Assembly: GCA_907165275.2 (NCBI GenBank)
Contig: OU015651.1
Coordinates: 13,600,501-13,664,500, forward strand
Direction of reading: 5' to 3'
From: Zygaena filipendulae
Taxonomy: Eukaryota; Arthropoda; Insecta; Lepidoptera; Zygaenidae
DNA length: 64,000 nt
Part shown: piece by piece, positions 43,312 through 55,311 of the stretch
Position numbering within the stretch: position 1 is the stretch's first letter
Layout of the letters: each line of letters opens with the position of its first letter
The notes under the pieces: model-generated
Database searches by the model: none
What the model saw: the letters and a program-made list of their open reading frames with translations, nothing else
What the model was told of the DNA's origin: nothing
Translations under genes and position numbers: made by a program

Positions 43312-43952
43312 AGATGTGATAAGTACAGCCTACATTTACTATTGTAGGTACCTACCTACGCTCTCGACAAATGAATCAACATTTTTCTCTCCGCTTCCAG
43401 TTTTACTTATGCAAATAAGTTTCGACAGTAAACGCGAAACCTGGTAAAATGGAAGTATTTGCATAAAGAACACTAAACTACTACACGTTAGGTGCATTTA
43501 TTTTCGATTTTGCCGTCTTTTTAACCGACTTCCCAAAAAGGAGGAGGTTCTCAATTCGACGCGTATGTTTTTTTTTTTAACTTTTTTGCTCTCCTACCTA
43601 TTCTTTTATTTTTGTGTTCGAACAGATTGTACCTATTCTTCATTTCATTAAATGCGAATGCGAGTTTGTTTGTTTATAATATCAAGTTAGGATTTTAAGG
43701 ACTGAGAACGCTACCACAGCCCTGCCTTATTCACTATGACCAACAACATTCCTTGCCCATAACGCGTGTCCCAAATACATAATCCCAAACGCTCCAGATG
43801 CAAAAATATAAGAAATCTATATTCTTTACGACAAAAGAAACGTTGTGAATGTATTTTTTTAAAGTGATGCTCTTCCAACACGAGGGAAAAGCGATTTAGT
43901 GGCGCCGCGTTATCTTAGCGCGACGCGTTATGGTCATAGTGAGTAAGGGCCC

Positions 43953-44103
43953 AGGGGGTCAAATTTTGAATAGCTCGAATTACTATTCGCACACGGAATT
44001 GCAAGATTCACGCGTGAATGCTTAAAAAATGTATGAGGATTCGCACATGAATTCGCGATTCCGTGCGTGAAAGTAATTCGAACGATTCAAAAATCGACCC
44101 TCT
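43953..44103. mobile_element. Short MITE, about 150 bp, near-complete foldback
   Basis: AGGGGGTCAAATTTTGAATAG... on the left and ...AACGATTCAAAAATCGACCCTC on the right pair over about 60 bp with mismatches; CTCGAATTACT and AGTAATTCGAA are exact. Confidence 0.75.
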
Positions 44104-44339
44104 GTTCTTCTTTCTTCTTCTTTCGTTTCTGCAAAGAATTTCACACCAGAAAATTGGTGCGTGGATGGGCACGAAGCGTGAGGCTTGATATGAAACTAAA
44201 TTGCTACTTTAAATACGCCATCTACAGAACTAGCGGACATAGTTAAAGATATAAGCCACTGCTATGTACAATCAGCAACAGAAGTATGTACCTATACACA
44301 CTTTCGACAATCATTGAATATTAGTGCGATAGTTATAAG

Positions 44340-44620
44340 CAAAGAATACAGATTAGTACGTAAAGAAGCGACACTGTCCGCCTCCCACCAATTTCATGCC
44401 ACCTCATGCCCCGCGAAAGTGTGGTGGTAGTTTCAGTGAAAAATTGTCACATGCAGTTATTATGTCTTTGCATGCAGTAAGTATATCTATGCTCAAGCCT
44501 CGACGCGAAGCTGTCTGTCCACTGTCAGCTCGCTGTCAAGTGTCAACTTTACGTTACGCACACACGCACATCACGCGTAGGTACGTACAAACCGGCCGTC
44601 TTTACTTGGGGCAAAGTATT
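44340..44620 (+). repeat. Interspersed repeat ending in CCGGCCGTCTTTACTTG
   Basis: GTACGTAAAGAAGCGACACTGTCCGCC recurs near 61885; CAGCTCGCTGTCAA...GTTACGCACACACG...CCGGCCGTCTTTACTTG recurs at about 28350-28432. A short GCATG-bounded palindrome (CATGCAG...CTTTGCATGCAG) lies between. It runs into the LINE tail at 44625. Confidence 0.6.
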
Positions 44621-44624
44621 TTAA

Positions 44625-44750
44625 AAGTAAAGGTTGTCTGGAAGAGATCGCTAGTAAAGCGACAAGACCGCCTTTTGTATGCCTTTATTCATAGGTTTTT
44701 GTTTTTGCTAACACACTGTAACATTATTTTGGTCTAGGCACAATAAAGTG
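44625..44750 (+). mobile_element. LINE 3' tail carrying the (TATTC)n array
   Basis: AAAGGTTGTCTGGAAGAGATCGC ... GACAAGACCGCCTTTTGTATGCC ... GTCTAGGCACAATAAAGTG, directly followed by TATTC repeats. Same family as 30522-30652 and 21062-21195, whose tails are short (TATC)n or (TAAA)n runs. Confidence 0.8.
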
Positions 44751-45775
44751 TATTCTATTCTATTCTATTCTATTCTATTCTATTCTATTCTATTCTATTC
44801 TATTCTATTCTATTCTATTCTATTCTATTCTATTCTATTCTATTCTATTCTATTCTATTCTATTCTATTCTATTCTATTCTATTCTATTCTATTCTATTC
44901 TATTCTATTCTATTCTATTCTATTCTATTCTATTCTATTCTATTCTATTCTATTCTATTCTATTCTATTCTATTCTATTCTATTCTATTCTATTCTATTC
45001 TATTCTATTCTATTCTATTCTATTCTATTCTATTCTATTCTATTCTATTCTATTCTATTCTATTCTATTCTATTCTATTCTATTCTATTCTATTCTATTC
45101 TATTCTATTCTATTCTATTCTATTCTATTCTATTCTATTCTATTCTATTCTATTCTATTCTATTCTATTCTATTCTATTCTATTCTATTCTATTCTATTC
45201 TATTCTATTCTATTCTATTCTATTCTATTCTATTCTATTCTATTCTATTCTATTCTATTCTATTCTATTCTATTCTATTCTATTCTATTCTATTCTATTC
45301 TATTCTATTCTATTCTATTCTATTCTATTCTATTCTATTCTATTCTATTCTATTCTATTCTATTCTATTCTATTCTATTCTATTCTATTCTATTCTATTC
45401 TATTCTATTCTATTCTATTCTATTCTATTCTATTCTATTCTATTCTATTCTATTCTATTCTATTCTATTCTATTCTATTCTATTCTATTCTATTCTATTC
45501 TATTCTATTCTATTCTATTCTATTCTATTCTATTCTATTCTATTCTATTCTATTCTATTCTATTCTATTCTATTCTATTCTATTCTATTCTATTCTATTC
45601 TATTCTATTCTATTCTATTCTATTCTATTCTATTCTATTCTATTCTATTCTATTCTATTCTATTCTATTCTATTCTATTCTATTCTATTCTATTCTATTC
45701 TATTCTATTCTATTCTATTCTATTCTATTCTATTCTATTCTATTCTATTCTATTCTATTCTATTCTATTCTATTC
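44751..45775 (+). repeat. Perfect (TATTC)205 pentanucleotide array
   Basis: 1025 bp without a single substitution, then about 80 bp of degenerate units (CATTCCATTGCATTCC...) to about 45857. The plus strand has no stop in any frame and would read as a five-residue F-Y-S-I-L repeat; it is not a gene. The minus strand stops at once (TAG). Confidence 0.97.
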
Positions 45776-46125
45776 CATTCCATTGCATTCCATTTTATTC
45801 CATTCAATTCTATTCTATTGTACGCTATTCTATTCTATTCTCTTCTATTCTATTTTAACCAGTTCTTTTGTATGAAGTGTCACCGGGCCGGTCATAAAGT
45901 TCAAAATCTGACCAAAGTGTTCAGATATCAAGGTAGCTGACTGTACTTTGTAGCCCAGTAACGGTATTATTAAGTAAAATTTAATGCAACCAAGTTTCTT
46001 TGGACCGCCATGCCACTGGCAATTAGATCCAAGAGTTACGACGACGGAACGCCGTATAGGAATACGAAATGCGAAGGCGGTAGCCTACTATTAAAATATG
46101 GTTGAATAATATAATATTATGATCA

Positions 46126-46295
46126 CTAGCTGTTCACCCGCGGTTTCACCCGCGTCAATTTCGGAGTCCCCCGGGAATTACGGGACAAAAGTACCTACTC
46201 TATGTACTCAACTGACCACCATGAAATTTTTCAAGGCGATAAGTTGAGTCCGTAACAAACGAACAAACTCACATTTGCATATTTTTATAGTAAGC
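46126..46295 (-). mobile_element. Helitron-like element
   Basis: CTAGCTGTTCACCCGCGG head, TTTCGGAGTCCCCCGGGAATTACGGGAC; end near CATATTTTTATAGTAAG. Confidence 0.6.
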
Positions 46296-46320
46296 AGTAA
46301 GTACTAATTATATATTATAA

Positions 46321-46812
46321 CTAGTTGACCCCCGCGGTTTCATACGTGATAATTTCGGAGTTCCCGCGAAAATTCCGGGATAAAAAATACCCTATGTCAC
46401 GTAGGATCACTTTAGCTTCCTATCTATAAGTGAAAGAATTTTCAAAATCGGTTCAGCAGATCCGATAGATTATAACCTCACAAACTCCGGAGTTCCCGCA
46501 AGAATTCCGGAATAAAAAGTACCCTATGTCACTCAGGATCACTGTAGCTTTCTGTAAGTGTAAGAATTTTCAAAATCGGTTCAGTAAATCCAGAGATAGC
46601 TGTTTGCCCGTGGTTTTACCCGCGGGAAATACGGAGTTCCCGCGGACATTCCGGAATAAAAAGTACCCTATGACACTGAGAATCACTAACTTCCTATAAG
46701 TGGAAGAATTTTCAAAATCGGTCCAGTAGATCCAGAGATTACCCCTTACAACGTCACAAAAGCACAATTCACAAACTCAAAAACTTTTGCTCTTTGTAAT
46801 ATTAGTATAGAC
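46321..46812 (-). mobile_element. Helitron-like element with threefold internal repeat
   Basis: CTAG head at 46321. The block GGAGTTCCCGC...TTCCGG(G/A)ATAAAAA(A/G)TACCCTATG...ATCACT...AGTG.AAGAATTTTCAAAATCGGT occurs three times (about 46357, 46490, 46630), and a second head-like GGTTTTACCCGCGGG lies at 46611. It ends TAATATTAGTATAGA near 46810. A single-unit relative is at 62795-63005. Confidence 0.75.
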
Positions 46813-47335
46813 AAGATAATTAATTACATATTTTAATATTATTATTATTTTTTATCTTTTGTGTGATTTGAATTTTATGTTTGTATCTTTATAAGTACCT
46901 GATTACTCGTTTTTTTTTCGCTTTCAAAAAAACTAACCGGTATTTAAGGAACAATTTTGCATGTAAAGTTGTAGGTGCAAACTGAGAAAAGCACAGTTCA
47001 TTAACTTTAGATGTTTCAGGTCGAGGCTTCTAATTCGGTAGACAGCTTAGCTAGCTTTGCAAACACTTCGTTGATTGCACTATCAAACTTCAAGTTCTAA
47101 GCCAAATTTTCATATATTCCTTATCCGGTGCGGTGTTTCTTCATAACGCAAAGTAAACTGATCTTCGAAGAGACGCAATGGAAACTGATATGCTATTTTT
47201 GTTGTTTATTTGAGAAGATTCGAGGTAGGTATGTAGGTACCTAGTAAATATGTCGTGTTGACGAAGACGCCTTTACTTGCCCAATGTTTAGCGTTATGTG
47301 CTCTTAATAGCGTTCTATATCTATTTATGTATCTA

Positions 47336-47440
47336 CTAGCTGTTGCCCGCGGTTTCACCCGCGTCAATTTGGGAGTTTCCGCGGAAACTCCATGAAATCC
47401 TTTCTCAGCTGACTTGTATTCTCAATGAAATGAATACCTG
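47336..47440 (-). mobile_element. Helitron-like element, truncated
   Basis: CTAGCTGTTGCCCGCGGTTTCACCCGCG head, then GGGAGTTTCCGCGGAAACTCC; the rest is missing. Confidence 0.6.
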
Positions 47441-47614
47441 GGTAATTTTACGTACCTAGTTTTAGAGGTTTGTGTTGAAACCATGGCTTAAGTAAAAAAA
47501 TTCTATGTTAATTATGTCAATTTATTAATTCAACCATAGTTGAAACAGTGAGTCAGTGACTTTTCACTTCGCCCGTAAGAATTCCTGTACTCCCTCAGGA
47601 ACTCCAATTTTTTT

Positions 47615-48402
47615 GACCCAGGGAAAATGCTTTATGCATAACACCGCTCCCGGACCGGGGCGATGGTTATGTGGGACTCCGCCCTGATAAGGGCGACCCG
47701 CTCTGAGAAGGGCGGGGATACTACCCACTAAAAACCCTGGGATGTTCCTCCTCCGCGCCTGTTGCTGGGGCCACGGGAATCGCTCTCGCATGCTCCGCAG
47801 CCCCGACAGCGCCAGCCCGTTGCCGGGCTCCTCCTCGAGGGGCAAGAGTGCCCCTCAGAATGACGACGATGCGCCGGAACACGCGACGCACCGCCGTCCT
47901 CCTCCCTTCTCGGGGACCTTGTGCAAGGACGCCGGTCGGACCCATGACCGGCGCCCGAGGCCACCTGCGACGGGTCAGGTCCGTGGTCCCGCCGCCCACC
48001 ACGACAGCCGCAGAGGGTGAGGAGGGCCGACTAGCTCCGCGCCAGCACTCCCCTCCCCCCGCAGCCCCTCCATGCCGCCAATCACCGGGGCGGCCCCGTC
48101 GAGGCCGCAGAGGAAAAACATCTCCACGGCCTCTAACCCTCAGCCGCGGTGCTCCCCGAGCCACCGCAGCCCGCCTCAGTCGCGCGGCCGCTCCCCGCAA
48201 ACCCGGAGAAGCGGCCCAGTGGCCTCGAACCGGGCAGCGCCGGGAGCAGCTCAACCGGCGCCGCAAGCCGGCTATACTGGCCCCGCCTCTGGGTCCCTAT
48301 TAGCTTCACCGTGGGTGAAGAGTCCACGGTTACTAGAGCCCCCCCGCCACGACAAGGCGAGGACCCAATCGGGGGGGACTGCATACCTAACCTGTGCCAA
48401 AT
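47615..48402 (-). mobile_element. GC-rich retroelement-like island
   Basis: About 790 bp that are far richer in G+C than the flanks. On the minus strand it runs GGCACAGGTTAGGTATGCAG ... GTTATGCATAAAGC...CCCTGGGTC and ends in a run of seven A. It appears to split another repeat (GGAACTCC | AATTTCAAGGATCTAG). Long frames exist on both strands only because of base composition. It resembles untranslated ends of lepidopteran non-LTR elements; I cannot fix the clade. Confidence 0.55.
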
Positions 48403-48493
48403 TTCAAGGATCTAGACATAGGTAGCAATTTGGGCTAGGCGTTGATGTGTCAGGCAGTCAGTCAGCCAGTTTCCTCTTATAAATATATAGATA

Positions 48494-48655
48494 CTAGCTG
48501 TCTCCCGCAGTTTCACCCGCGTGAGTTTTGGGATCGGGTGCGTTTGTGGACGCAGGCAGAACAACCCGCCAAAGTTTCATCACAATCGGACCAATGGTTT
48601 CGAAACGCAAAAAGCATAGACATACAAACATTCATTTTTATTTATAAAGAAGATA
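48494..48655 (-). mobile_element. Helitron-like element, ACGCAGGCAG subtype
   Basis: CTAGCTGTCTCCCGCAG head, GTTTTGGGATCGGGTGCG, GACGCAGGCAGAACAACCC, then TTTCATCACAATCGGACC and an AT-rich end. Confidence 0.7.
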
Positions 48656-48879
48656 TATTTAATTTTGACAGTTCTCATGAAATTATTTCTCGAACCCCAC
48701 ATAAAATATGACCTATAGTTTATGGAACTTAACCTAACATACATATGCTGGGCAATTCACAAGATTTCCTCGACATCCGTCTCACGGATCCCCACATTTA
48801 ATCATAGCCGGGCCTCGCGCGAGGTCGAGTGCGACATTAGACGCTGTAATGCGCTGTGTTTGATTAATACTCAAGCTTT

Positions 48880-49100
48880 TTAACCGACTTCCAGAAAAGG
48901 AGGAGGTTCTCAATTCGACGGTATGTTTTTTTTTTTATCTTTGTTACACGATCACTCGAAGACGGCTAGACCGAGTTGAAAAATTTTCTTCTTTCAAGTT
49001 GGTCCCATTGTAAATAAGTCAGGATCTGATGATGGGATCATGGAGAAATCGAGGAAACTGTTCAAATATTACAGGCAGTTCTTTAACGATTTGGGTAGAT
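48880..49100 (+). repeat. 'AACCGACTTCC' interspersed repeat, long copy
   Basis: TTTTAACCGACTTCCAGAAAAGGAGG, AATTCGAC, a T run, CACGATCACTCGAAG, then GTCAGGATCTGATGATGGGATC. It shows that the 43522 fragment and the unit at 2464 are two ends of one family. Confidence 0.65.
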
Positions 49101-49121
49101 AAATTGTCACTTTAAAAATTA

Positions 49122-49322
49122 CTAGCTGTGCCCCGCGGTTTCACCCGCGGCAATTTCAGATTTCCCGCGGGAATTTCAGAATAAAAAAACCTTCTCAGTA
49201 CCCCTGACAACGTGCATGCCAAATTTCATCCAAATCCGTTGAGCCGTTTTTGCGTGATTGAGTAACAAACATCCAAACATCCAAACATCCACACTTTCAC
49301 ATTTATAATATATTAAGTAGGA
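49122..49322 (-). mobile_element. Helitron-like element, complete
   Basis: CTAGCTGTGCCCCGCGG head, GCATGCCAAATTTCATCC, (ACATCCAA)n, TTATAATATATTAAGTAGGA end. Confidence 0.8.
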
Positions 49323-49394
49323 TAAACCAAGCCACTTGAAAGCGAAAATAAATAAAAATTTAACAAAAAATAAAAACCTACTTGAAAACACAAA

Positions 49395-49640
49395 AATGCA
49401 TTTTTTGTTAATACGTAATCAAAAAATGACGGTGATACATTGAGTTGAAATTTCACGTGACGTCACTAACCGGCGCGGTTTGTATGGCGGCTTATAGCGG
49501 TTATTGACGTCATGAGCCCCCGCCCTAAACTTCAATACGCTTTATCTCTGTATTTTTTTAAATTTATTTGAAAAAGCAAAAAATACCTGTCTATTGTTTT
49601 TTATTTTCTAACGACGGACTAATTAGAATTTTGATTTTCA
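49395..49640. mobile_element. CRE-core MITE, family A, two cores
   Basis: TGACGTCA at 49458-49465 and 49505-49512. Centre CCGGCGCGGTTTGTATGG; side blocks AATCAAAAAATGACGG and TCTAACGACGGACTAATTAG. Confidence 0.75.
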
Positions 49641-50819
49641 AAAGTCGTCAACATCCTTATTCCTTTACTATACTCCTATACGAGTATATATCAATTAAAA
49701 AAACGTTAATTGCGGTTTGGAAATTAAATCCGGAATAAAACAACTGCGATAACACGTATTTTAATGAACCGTTGTGAATGACAAATGACTGCTGCTAATG
49801 GGGCACCGAAATTCAAAGGGATTTCAGCGCAGACGAAATTATTTTCTTAATGGAATTGCAGTAGCGAAAAACCCGTGGAAATGATTTTCGAAGTTTTCTA
49901 TGTAGTATGTACGTTTGCTTGGTTTCCACGACACAAGCTAATAATAGCTTACTGTGGGATCAAGTAGATCTGTGTGTTGTGAAGTGGATAATTATTATTA
50001 TAAACTGATGTATGTAATCTAGCAAAGTTTTACAGCTGAGTAAACTTATAGGTGGCATACCTATATGACCACGGACAGAACTGTCCTTTCTTGGCCGGTT
50101 TTAATACGGAGCCAAGTTGCGTGTTGGGTGTGGCTGAATCGTTGTTAACTCTAAGAGACTTAGTTCCGAAGTAGTTGGGGCTTAGGCAGCTAATATTACT
50201 TATAAACTCGGCTTGATTAACTTGTTCACGTGTACTTAATAGGTATACGTATACACGGTCGGCCGCGGTCAACTACAGGCGGGAAATCAAAACACTTTCA
50301 TGTTCCACAACAAGTCTTAAAATACATAACAAGTGCTTAACTTAAAATTTAATTAAATGGGGGATATCACCAAATACATAAATGATTACAATAGTAACTT
50401 TTTTCGAAAGCTTTTGTAATACGAGATCAATGTATATGAGCTTTTTAAGCTTCTATACGTTATTTATTTATCTACTTTAATCACCATTAAATTGCGGAAT
50501 GAACATGAAACTTAAATACTTATATAAAATCAAATAGTAAAAAAAAAACTAAAACACGCTTTAATAGTAAACTGAACTAAAGAGTAATCATCTATACTCT
50601 ATAGGCGCAGAGTTCTGGTCAAGACCAAGCAAACGAGCCTCCACTCGATGGCAGTGCGTCGTTCAATTACAAAGCTCCCATGGCCACCTTCCGGCTCTAT
50701 CATCAGATCAGTTTCTTGTCATATAGATATTGTGTTGTTATCCGAACTATAATACGAAGTTTCATTTTGACACGACGATCAGAAGTAGGTACTTACAACC
50801 TATCTGTACTTATATCTAA

Positions 50820-51000
50820 TATATATAAATCACGTGTCACGTTCTTTGTCCGCGATGGACTCCGAAACTACTGAACGGATTTTGATAAAATTTTGTAACC
50901 ATTTATAATATGGTCCAACTTAAAAGATAGGATAGTTTTATCCCGGAATTTCCGCGGGAACTCCGAAATTACCGCGGATGAAATCGCGCGGGACAGCTAG
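50820..51000 (+). mobile_element. Helitron-like element
   Basis: ATATATAAATCACGTGTCACG start type, AACTACTGAACGGATTTTGAT, GGAATTTCCGCGGGAACTCC, end GCGCGGGACAGCTAG at 51000. Confidence 0.7.
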
Positions 51001-51002
51001 TA

Positions 51003-51165
51003 TAATATATTTATTTATTTATTTATTTAACCAAAACAAAAAAGTAACTTATACTTATATAATAAAAAATATAGTGTAGCGGGAGCAGGATGGATGATAT
51101 GGCTCGACCGCCACCAAAGGGTAAACTTCCCGCCGGATGAGGTGGTATGCCCGGGCACAGATAAT
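51003..51165 (-). mobile_element. Probable LINE 3' tail, minus orientation
   Basis: Minus strand: GGGCATACCACCTCATCCGG, GGGAAGTTTACCCTTTGG, TGGCGGTCGAGCC, then A/T-rich sequence and an (AAAT)n tail. Confidence 0.5.
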
Positions 51166-51214
51166 ATAAAAATATCGGCTCCGACTGTATAGATCGTCAG
51201 AGATCGTACCTATC

Positions 51215-51379
51215 TATATATGCAGCGCAGTGTGAAAACTTCGTTAGCGCGATTCAGGACTTCCATATAGCCAGTACGCGCCGCTTCGTTGTAGTTCGTG
51301 ACTTGTGGCGTAGGTGTCACCACAATAGAATCCGCGTGTCTGTTCACGCTAATCTACGGATTATACGGTTTTCACAGGT
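51215..51379 (+). promoter_or_regulatory. Possible promoter and non-coding first exon
   Basis: TATATAT at 51215-51221, an ATTCAGG initiator-like motif near 51253, GC-richer sequence to 51379, then a consensus donor CAG|GTAAGA at 51380. I found no convincing downstream exon in the remaining 12.6 kb, so this may be chance. Confidence 0.2.
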
Positions 51380-51399
51380 AAGACGAGCATAGATAAAAT

Positions 51400-54300
51400 C
51401 AAGTTTCCACATTGTATTACATATATGGTAGTTTAACTTAAAACATGAGTTTTATAGTTTGTCCCTTCTATAGAAGGAACAGCAGCAGTACTTTTAACGT
51501 CACAGACCTATCGGTTTAGAAAATTGTACGAAATCCTTACTATAATGTGAGTTTGTTTGTTTACTCACTAGTCGACCGATCATAGTGCAACGTAAAGTAC
51601 CTACACGTTGTCAGGGATCGTCTAAAAATTAACGCGGGTGAAACTGCGGGGATCAGCTATACCTACTTGTAATATAGGCGCCCAAAATAACTCTGCGGAA
51701 CACAATGAACTCATTTCCGTCACTTAATTCGTTTTCGACACTCAAATTATTATAATATTATTTTGGTATAAAATAGAAGTCGTGTAAATTCGTGAAAATG
51801 GAAAAACCGGCGGAATAATCGTTACTCCAATAAAGGAATCCAATTTCTATTCTGTGGAATTAATAAGAACGTGATCCGAACGAGGGAGGCGCAGGTGCTT
51901 TGTTCACAGGGTGTTCCAAAATATACGGAGCGATTTTATTTTTGATATAATATAATAAAAAAATGAATTCAGTCTGCCCGATGGGTTTTGAATCCGTTTT
52001 TATTTGATGAATAGATACAATTTTAATTGACCTGCAATTTTATCTCATAGTTTCTATGTTCTAAATCTATGAATCTAAATCTATTTACCGGAGTTAACAA
52101 ATTGCAAATTTGACTCTAAAATTTAAACCTATTCAGACAGTGTTTGGGTAAAATTGAAAAGTTAGTCTATGTTTTCGTCCTAAGTTCTCCTGTTTTATTG
52201 AAAAAAGCCTACCTATAATATTTTTATCACTAATTTTAAAAGAAACTTGTTCTATTGGAACTTGCATGTCGCAGTAGGTACCTAAGTTGTAACCTTAATA
52301 AAATACAAAGTAAATTCTACAAAAATAATGAGAACTAAAGACGTGAGGAAATTTAAATTTGACAACTCTGTAAGTACGAAGGTGGCTTCACCAAACTAAT
52401 TTTGACCTCGTTAGTTTGTAATTATAAAGTTCAAGTAGTGAAGTGGTAAAGGCGACCCATATATGTATTGCACGTACGCTACCAGTCGGAGGTTCGGACC
52501 CCCTGATCGTTAGGCTTTTTCTACTCGATTTGGTAATTTTCAAACACGTTGACAATTTAACATAATATCGTAAAAAATGAAGCTTCACCTATATAAATAT
52601 CGTTTAACGGAAAAAAACTAACGTTACTCACGCTTAGCATGGTAAGGTCGGTATACAATGCTTCAAAAATTTTACAAAAAAGGAACACCCTATTTGGTCT
52701 CTAACGAAACTGGGGGTTGGTGTTTGATCTCTAAATGGAATTGGTATGAATCGAGTTTTCTACTGGAAACGTCGCGGCACCAGCCCTGTAGCTTAGACTC
52801 CTAGATTCTAGACAGCTATGTTTTACGAACGTCAATTTAATATTTACAGTTATTTAATCAAAAAGACATCTTATTCTCAGTGTGACTAGAGTTAAGAATA
52901 GCATGAGAAATAGTAGTTTCGGTAACGGTAACGTCCCCAACTCATGTATTTATGTAATAGGAGGACATCGATACGGCGTAACTGCGTTCGAGATTTGTAT
53001 GGAGTGACGTTAATTTACTAGTTTTTTTCCATCCGGCTTATGTGTTCGGTTTAATTTCAGTGATAAGATTTTTTTTTTACTATGTGAAACAAAAGGCAAA
53101 CAAAAGAACGTTTCAAGTTTTTACACGCGTTACTAACAATGTAAATGTGTGTGTGTAACAATTGTTTTTTTATGTGATGGATATGGACTCTGCAAATGAT
53201 ATAGTGCCTTGCATGTGCACATAATACACACAGATAAAGATATTTATATAAAAAAAATGTAGTACAATAGTTAAATTATAAAAATAGTAAATTTAAATGT
53301 TGGTAATGTAATTCGTCGTAATAGCAATTCGTTGTAAATAATTTAATGGTCAGTAGCTATATCTACTACAGGTGTTATTCCTCCAGAGGGCACTGTGTAT
53401 ACCTATCTACTATCTCGGCGACTCTGTAATGTCACGACAAACTTATGTAAGTTTGGTGACATGAAAATCACAATTTCTGTACCTTTTTCTTGAATAAATA
53501 AATAAATAAAATAAAATAAATAAATAAATCCTAGAAGTCAATTCTTACAATTAGGCAAGTTGTCTATCAAGTCACTGCGCTTTTATAAACCCGAACTTTA
53601 AATTTTCCTACGTGTAGGTATGTAGGTACATTGTACATGTGAACTAAAACCTGAATTAGAATATATACTCAAGTATAGTTAATAGAAAAACATAGTATTT
53701 TCTTTACAACTTTACAAATTTTCAATTTATTTATCATTGCAGTTCTTTAAATTGAAGCTAAGGAAAGTATTATGACCGGTTTCCGCTTTGATTTTCGCAG
53801 GCACTTCAAAGCGTAACTGAGTCGGGTTAATTAAAACCCAGTCGAGCACAGTCCACTAGTGACTTAACCCTTTCGCGGTCGGTTCATTTAGCCGACGCCA
53901 CAACACTCCGTATGCAAAATAAGCCGCTTTGTATGCACTCAGTGTGGGTGCGAGTTTTAATAGAGTGGTTTTAGACGGACGCTCTGGACAGTTCCGACAA
54001 AAGGTTTATGCAAACTAGCAGTTCGGACGCGCTGTTTTATAAACGTCTGATCTACACAAAGAAGTGAGTTTGAAGTACATTATGACGTTTCAGGCTGATT
54101 CTTTTGGCGTCCGCCCAGCCAAGAGCTCCGAAAAAGGTTTTGCAATCTATATCACCCATATTCAAACCGTAAAACTATGCCAAATGCTAATATAAATTCA
54201 TTTTTTTACTTGTAACTGGGTAATGCGAAAGTGTAGAAATATTGTTTAGTAAGAGTTCGTACCTACGTGCGTGAATGCGTGCGTGCGTGTGTGATACGTC

Positions 54301-55300
54301 AACGTTCAACCGCCCGTTTACACCACCTAAGCCGGAGCCTGTGCTTTGCAGAACGATCATCGAACGGCCATCGCTCCATTCTACTCAATTCACCAACACG
54401 AACCGAATACGCCTGAATAGCCTGTTGCAGCTCCGACTAATATCAAACTGTGTGATGATAGAAAACCATCAACATTCGTGCTAATAATATAGACAAATAC
54501 ATGTAGCCAAATTCTTTTCCTTTACCTTTTTTGTATTTTTATGTAAAACCGCAGTCCAACCGCGTGCATTTCAGGATTCCTCCAGAAACTCCTCATTAAA
54601 AAAAAAAAGTATGGCGCAATCAATTCAACAGTTCCATAGATTACCTACATCCATGGATCCCTTGCCTACATCCAAACTTGCAAACATACACACTTTTACC
54701 TTTTTTAATTTTTACCCTCTGTTGTACCCTTATTAGTACACTTATTAGTGCAAAAAATAAAGCCATAACATTGTATTAATTACAGTAGATTAAATGGTTT
54801 TTGCAAGCGTGTTGTTGTTGCCTCGTATAAAAACGTGTGTTAATGGGAAATATTGTACACATTGCCAGATTAATGGGTCAAAGATGATGACGAAGAGAGT
54901 AGTCTAAGAGCACGAGTGTTTTATTAGGCTAAAATAGTTATTTCATCATTAAGACAGTAAAGTTTTTTTTTGTTGCGAGAACTTATTAGGAATTGTGAGC
55001 AAGTAAAAATCGTAATATAATCATTGAATCAGGAGAATGATTCTGATGTAGAATCCTGAGCGCGGTGAGGGATTCATCTTCTAAAGTCATCTGGCATGCC
55101 AATCACTGAATGTCTGGTGTAAGGTTAAGAAAAAAGAGACGTATTGAAGGAGAGTGTTCAGTTATCAATCTCATCCCTTAATACAAAAAAATGTAACATG
55201 AAATTTTGAGACAATCAAATGTGATGGCCATTGATCCGCGTAAACCAAAGATTATTATTATTATATTAGAGGTTTTCTCTATTTATCAATGTTCTTTTAT
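51400..55300. other. Gene-free stretch
   Basis: Contains a Helitron 3' end (about 51540-51658), a tRNA-like fragment near 52445-52515 (GGAGGTTCGGACCCCC), and a retroposon tail (53380-53528). 53750-54480 is less AT-rich than its surroundings but shows no usable frame with splice sites. 54480-55300 shows nothing. Confidence 0.45.
53380..53528 (+). mobile_element. Retroposon 3' tail with (AAAT)n
   Basis: CACGACAAACTTATGTAAGTTTGGTGAC hairpin, then TTTCTGTACCTTTTTCTTGAATAAATAAATAAATAAAA. Confidence 0.6.
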
Positions 55301-55311
55301 TTATAGTTTTA

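Larger units (their letters stand above)
40945..43950. other. Gene-free stretch
   Basis: Contains a (GT)n run (41735-41776), a degenerate Helitron head (42116), palindromic MITE copy 4 (42611-42833), a GACA-subtype Helitron (43012-43311) and an 'AACCGACTTCC' family fragment (43522-43590). 40960-41170 has a GGTCGGTTTTGGGCGCC / CCCGACCGAAAACC foldback. Nothing else is supported. Confidence 0.5.
45860..47610. other. Gene-free stretch dominated by Helitron-like copies
   Basis: 45860-46120 shows nothing that I recognise. Helitron-like copies follow at 46126-46295, 46321-46812 and 47336-47440. 46815-47330 and 47440-47610 are AT-rich without signals. Confidence 0.5.

Noticed and set aside
44748..45875. 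375-codon plus-strand open frame
   Set aside because: It is the (TATTC)n array read as protein; a five-base repeat without stops is open in all three frames.
47564..48425. Several long overlapping frames on both strands
   Set aside because: High G+C removes stop codons; frames overlap on both strands, show Arg/Gly/Ala/Pro bias only, and lack motifs.
52440..52520. Candidate tRNA gene
   Set aside because: There is a B-box-like GGTTCGGACCC but no paired acceptor or anticodon arms; at best a SINE remnant.
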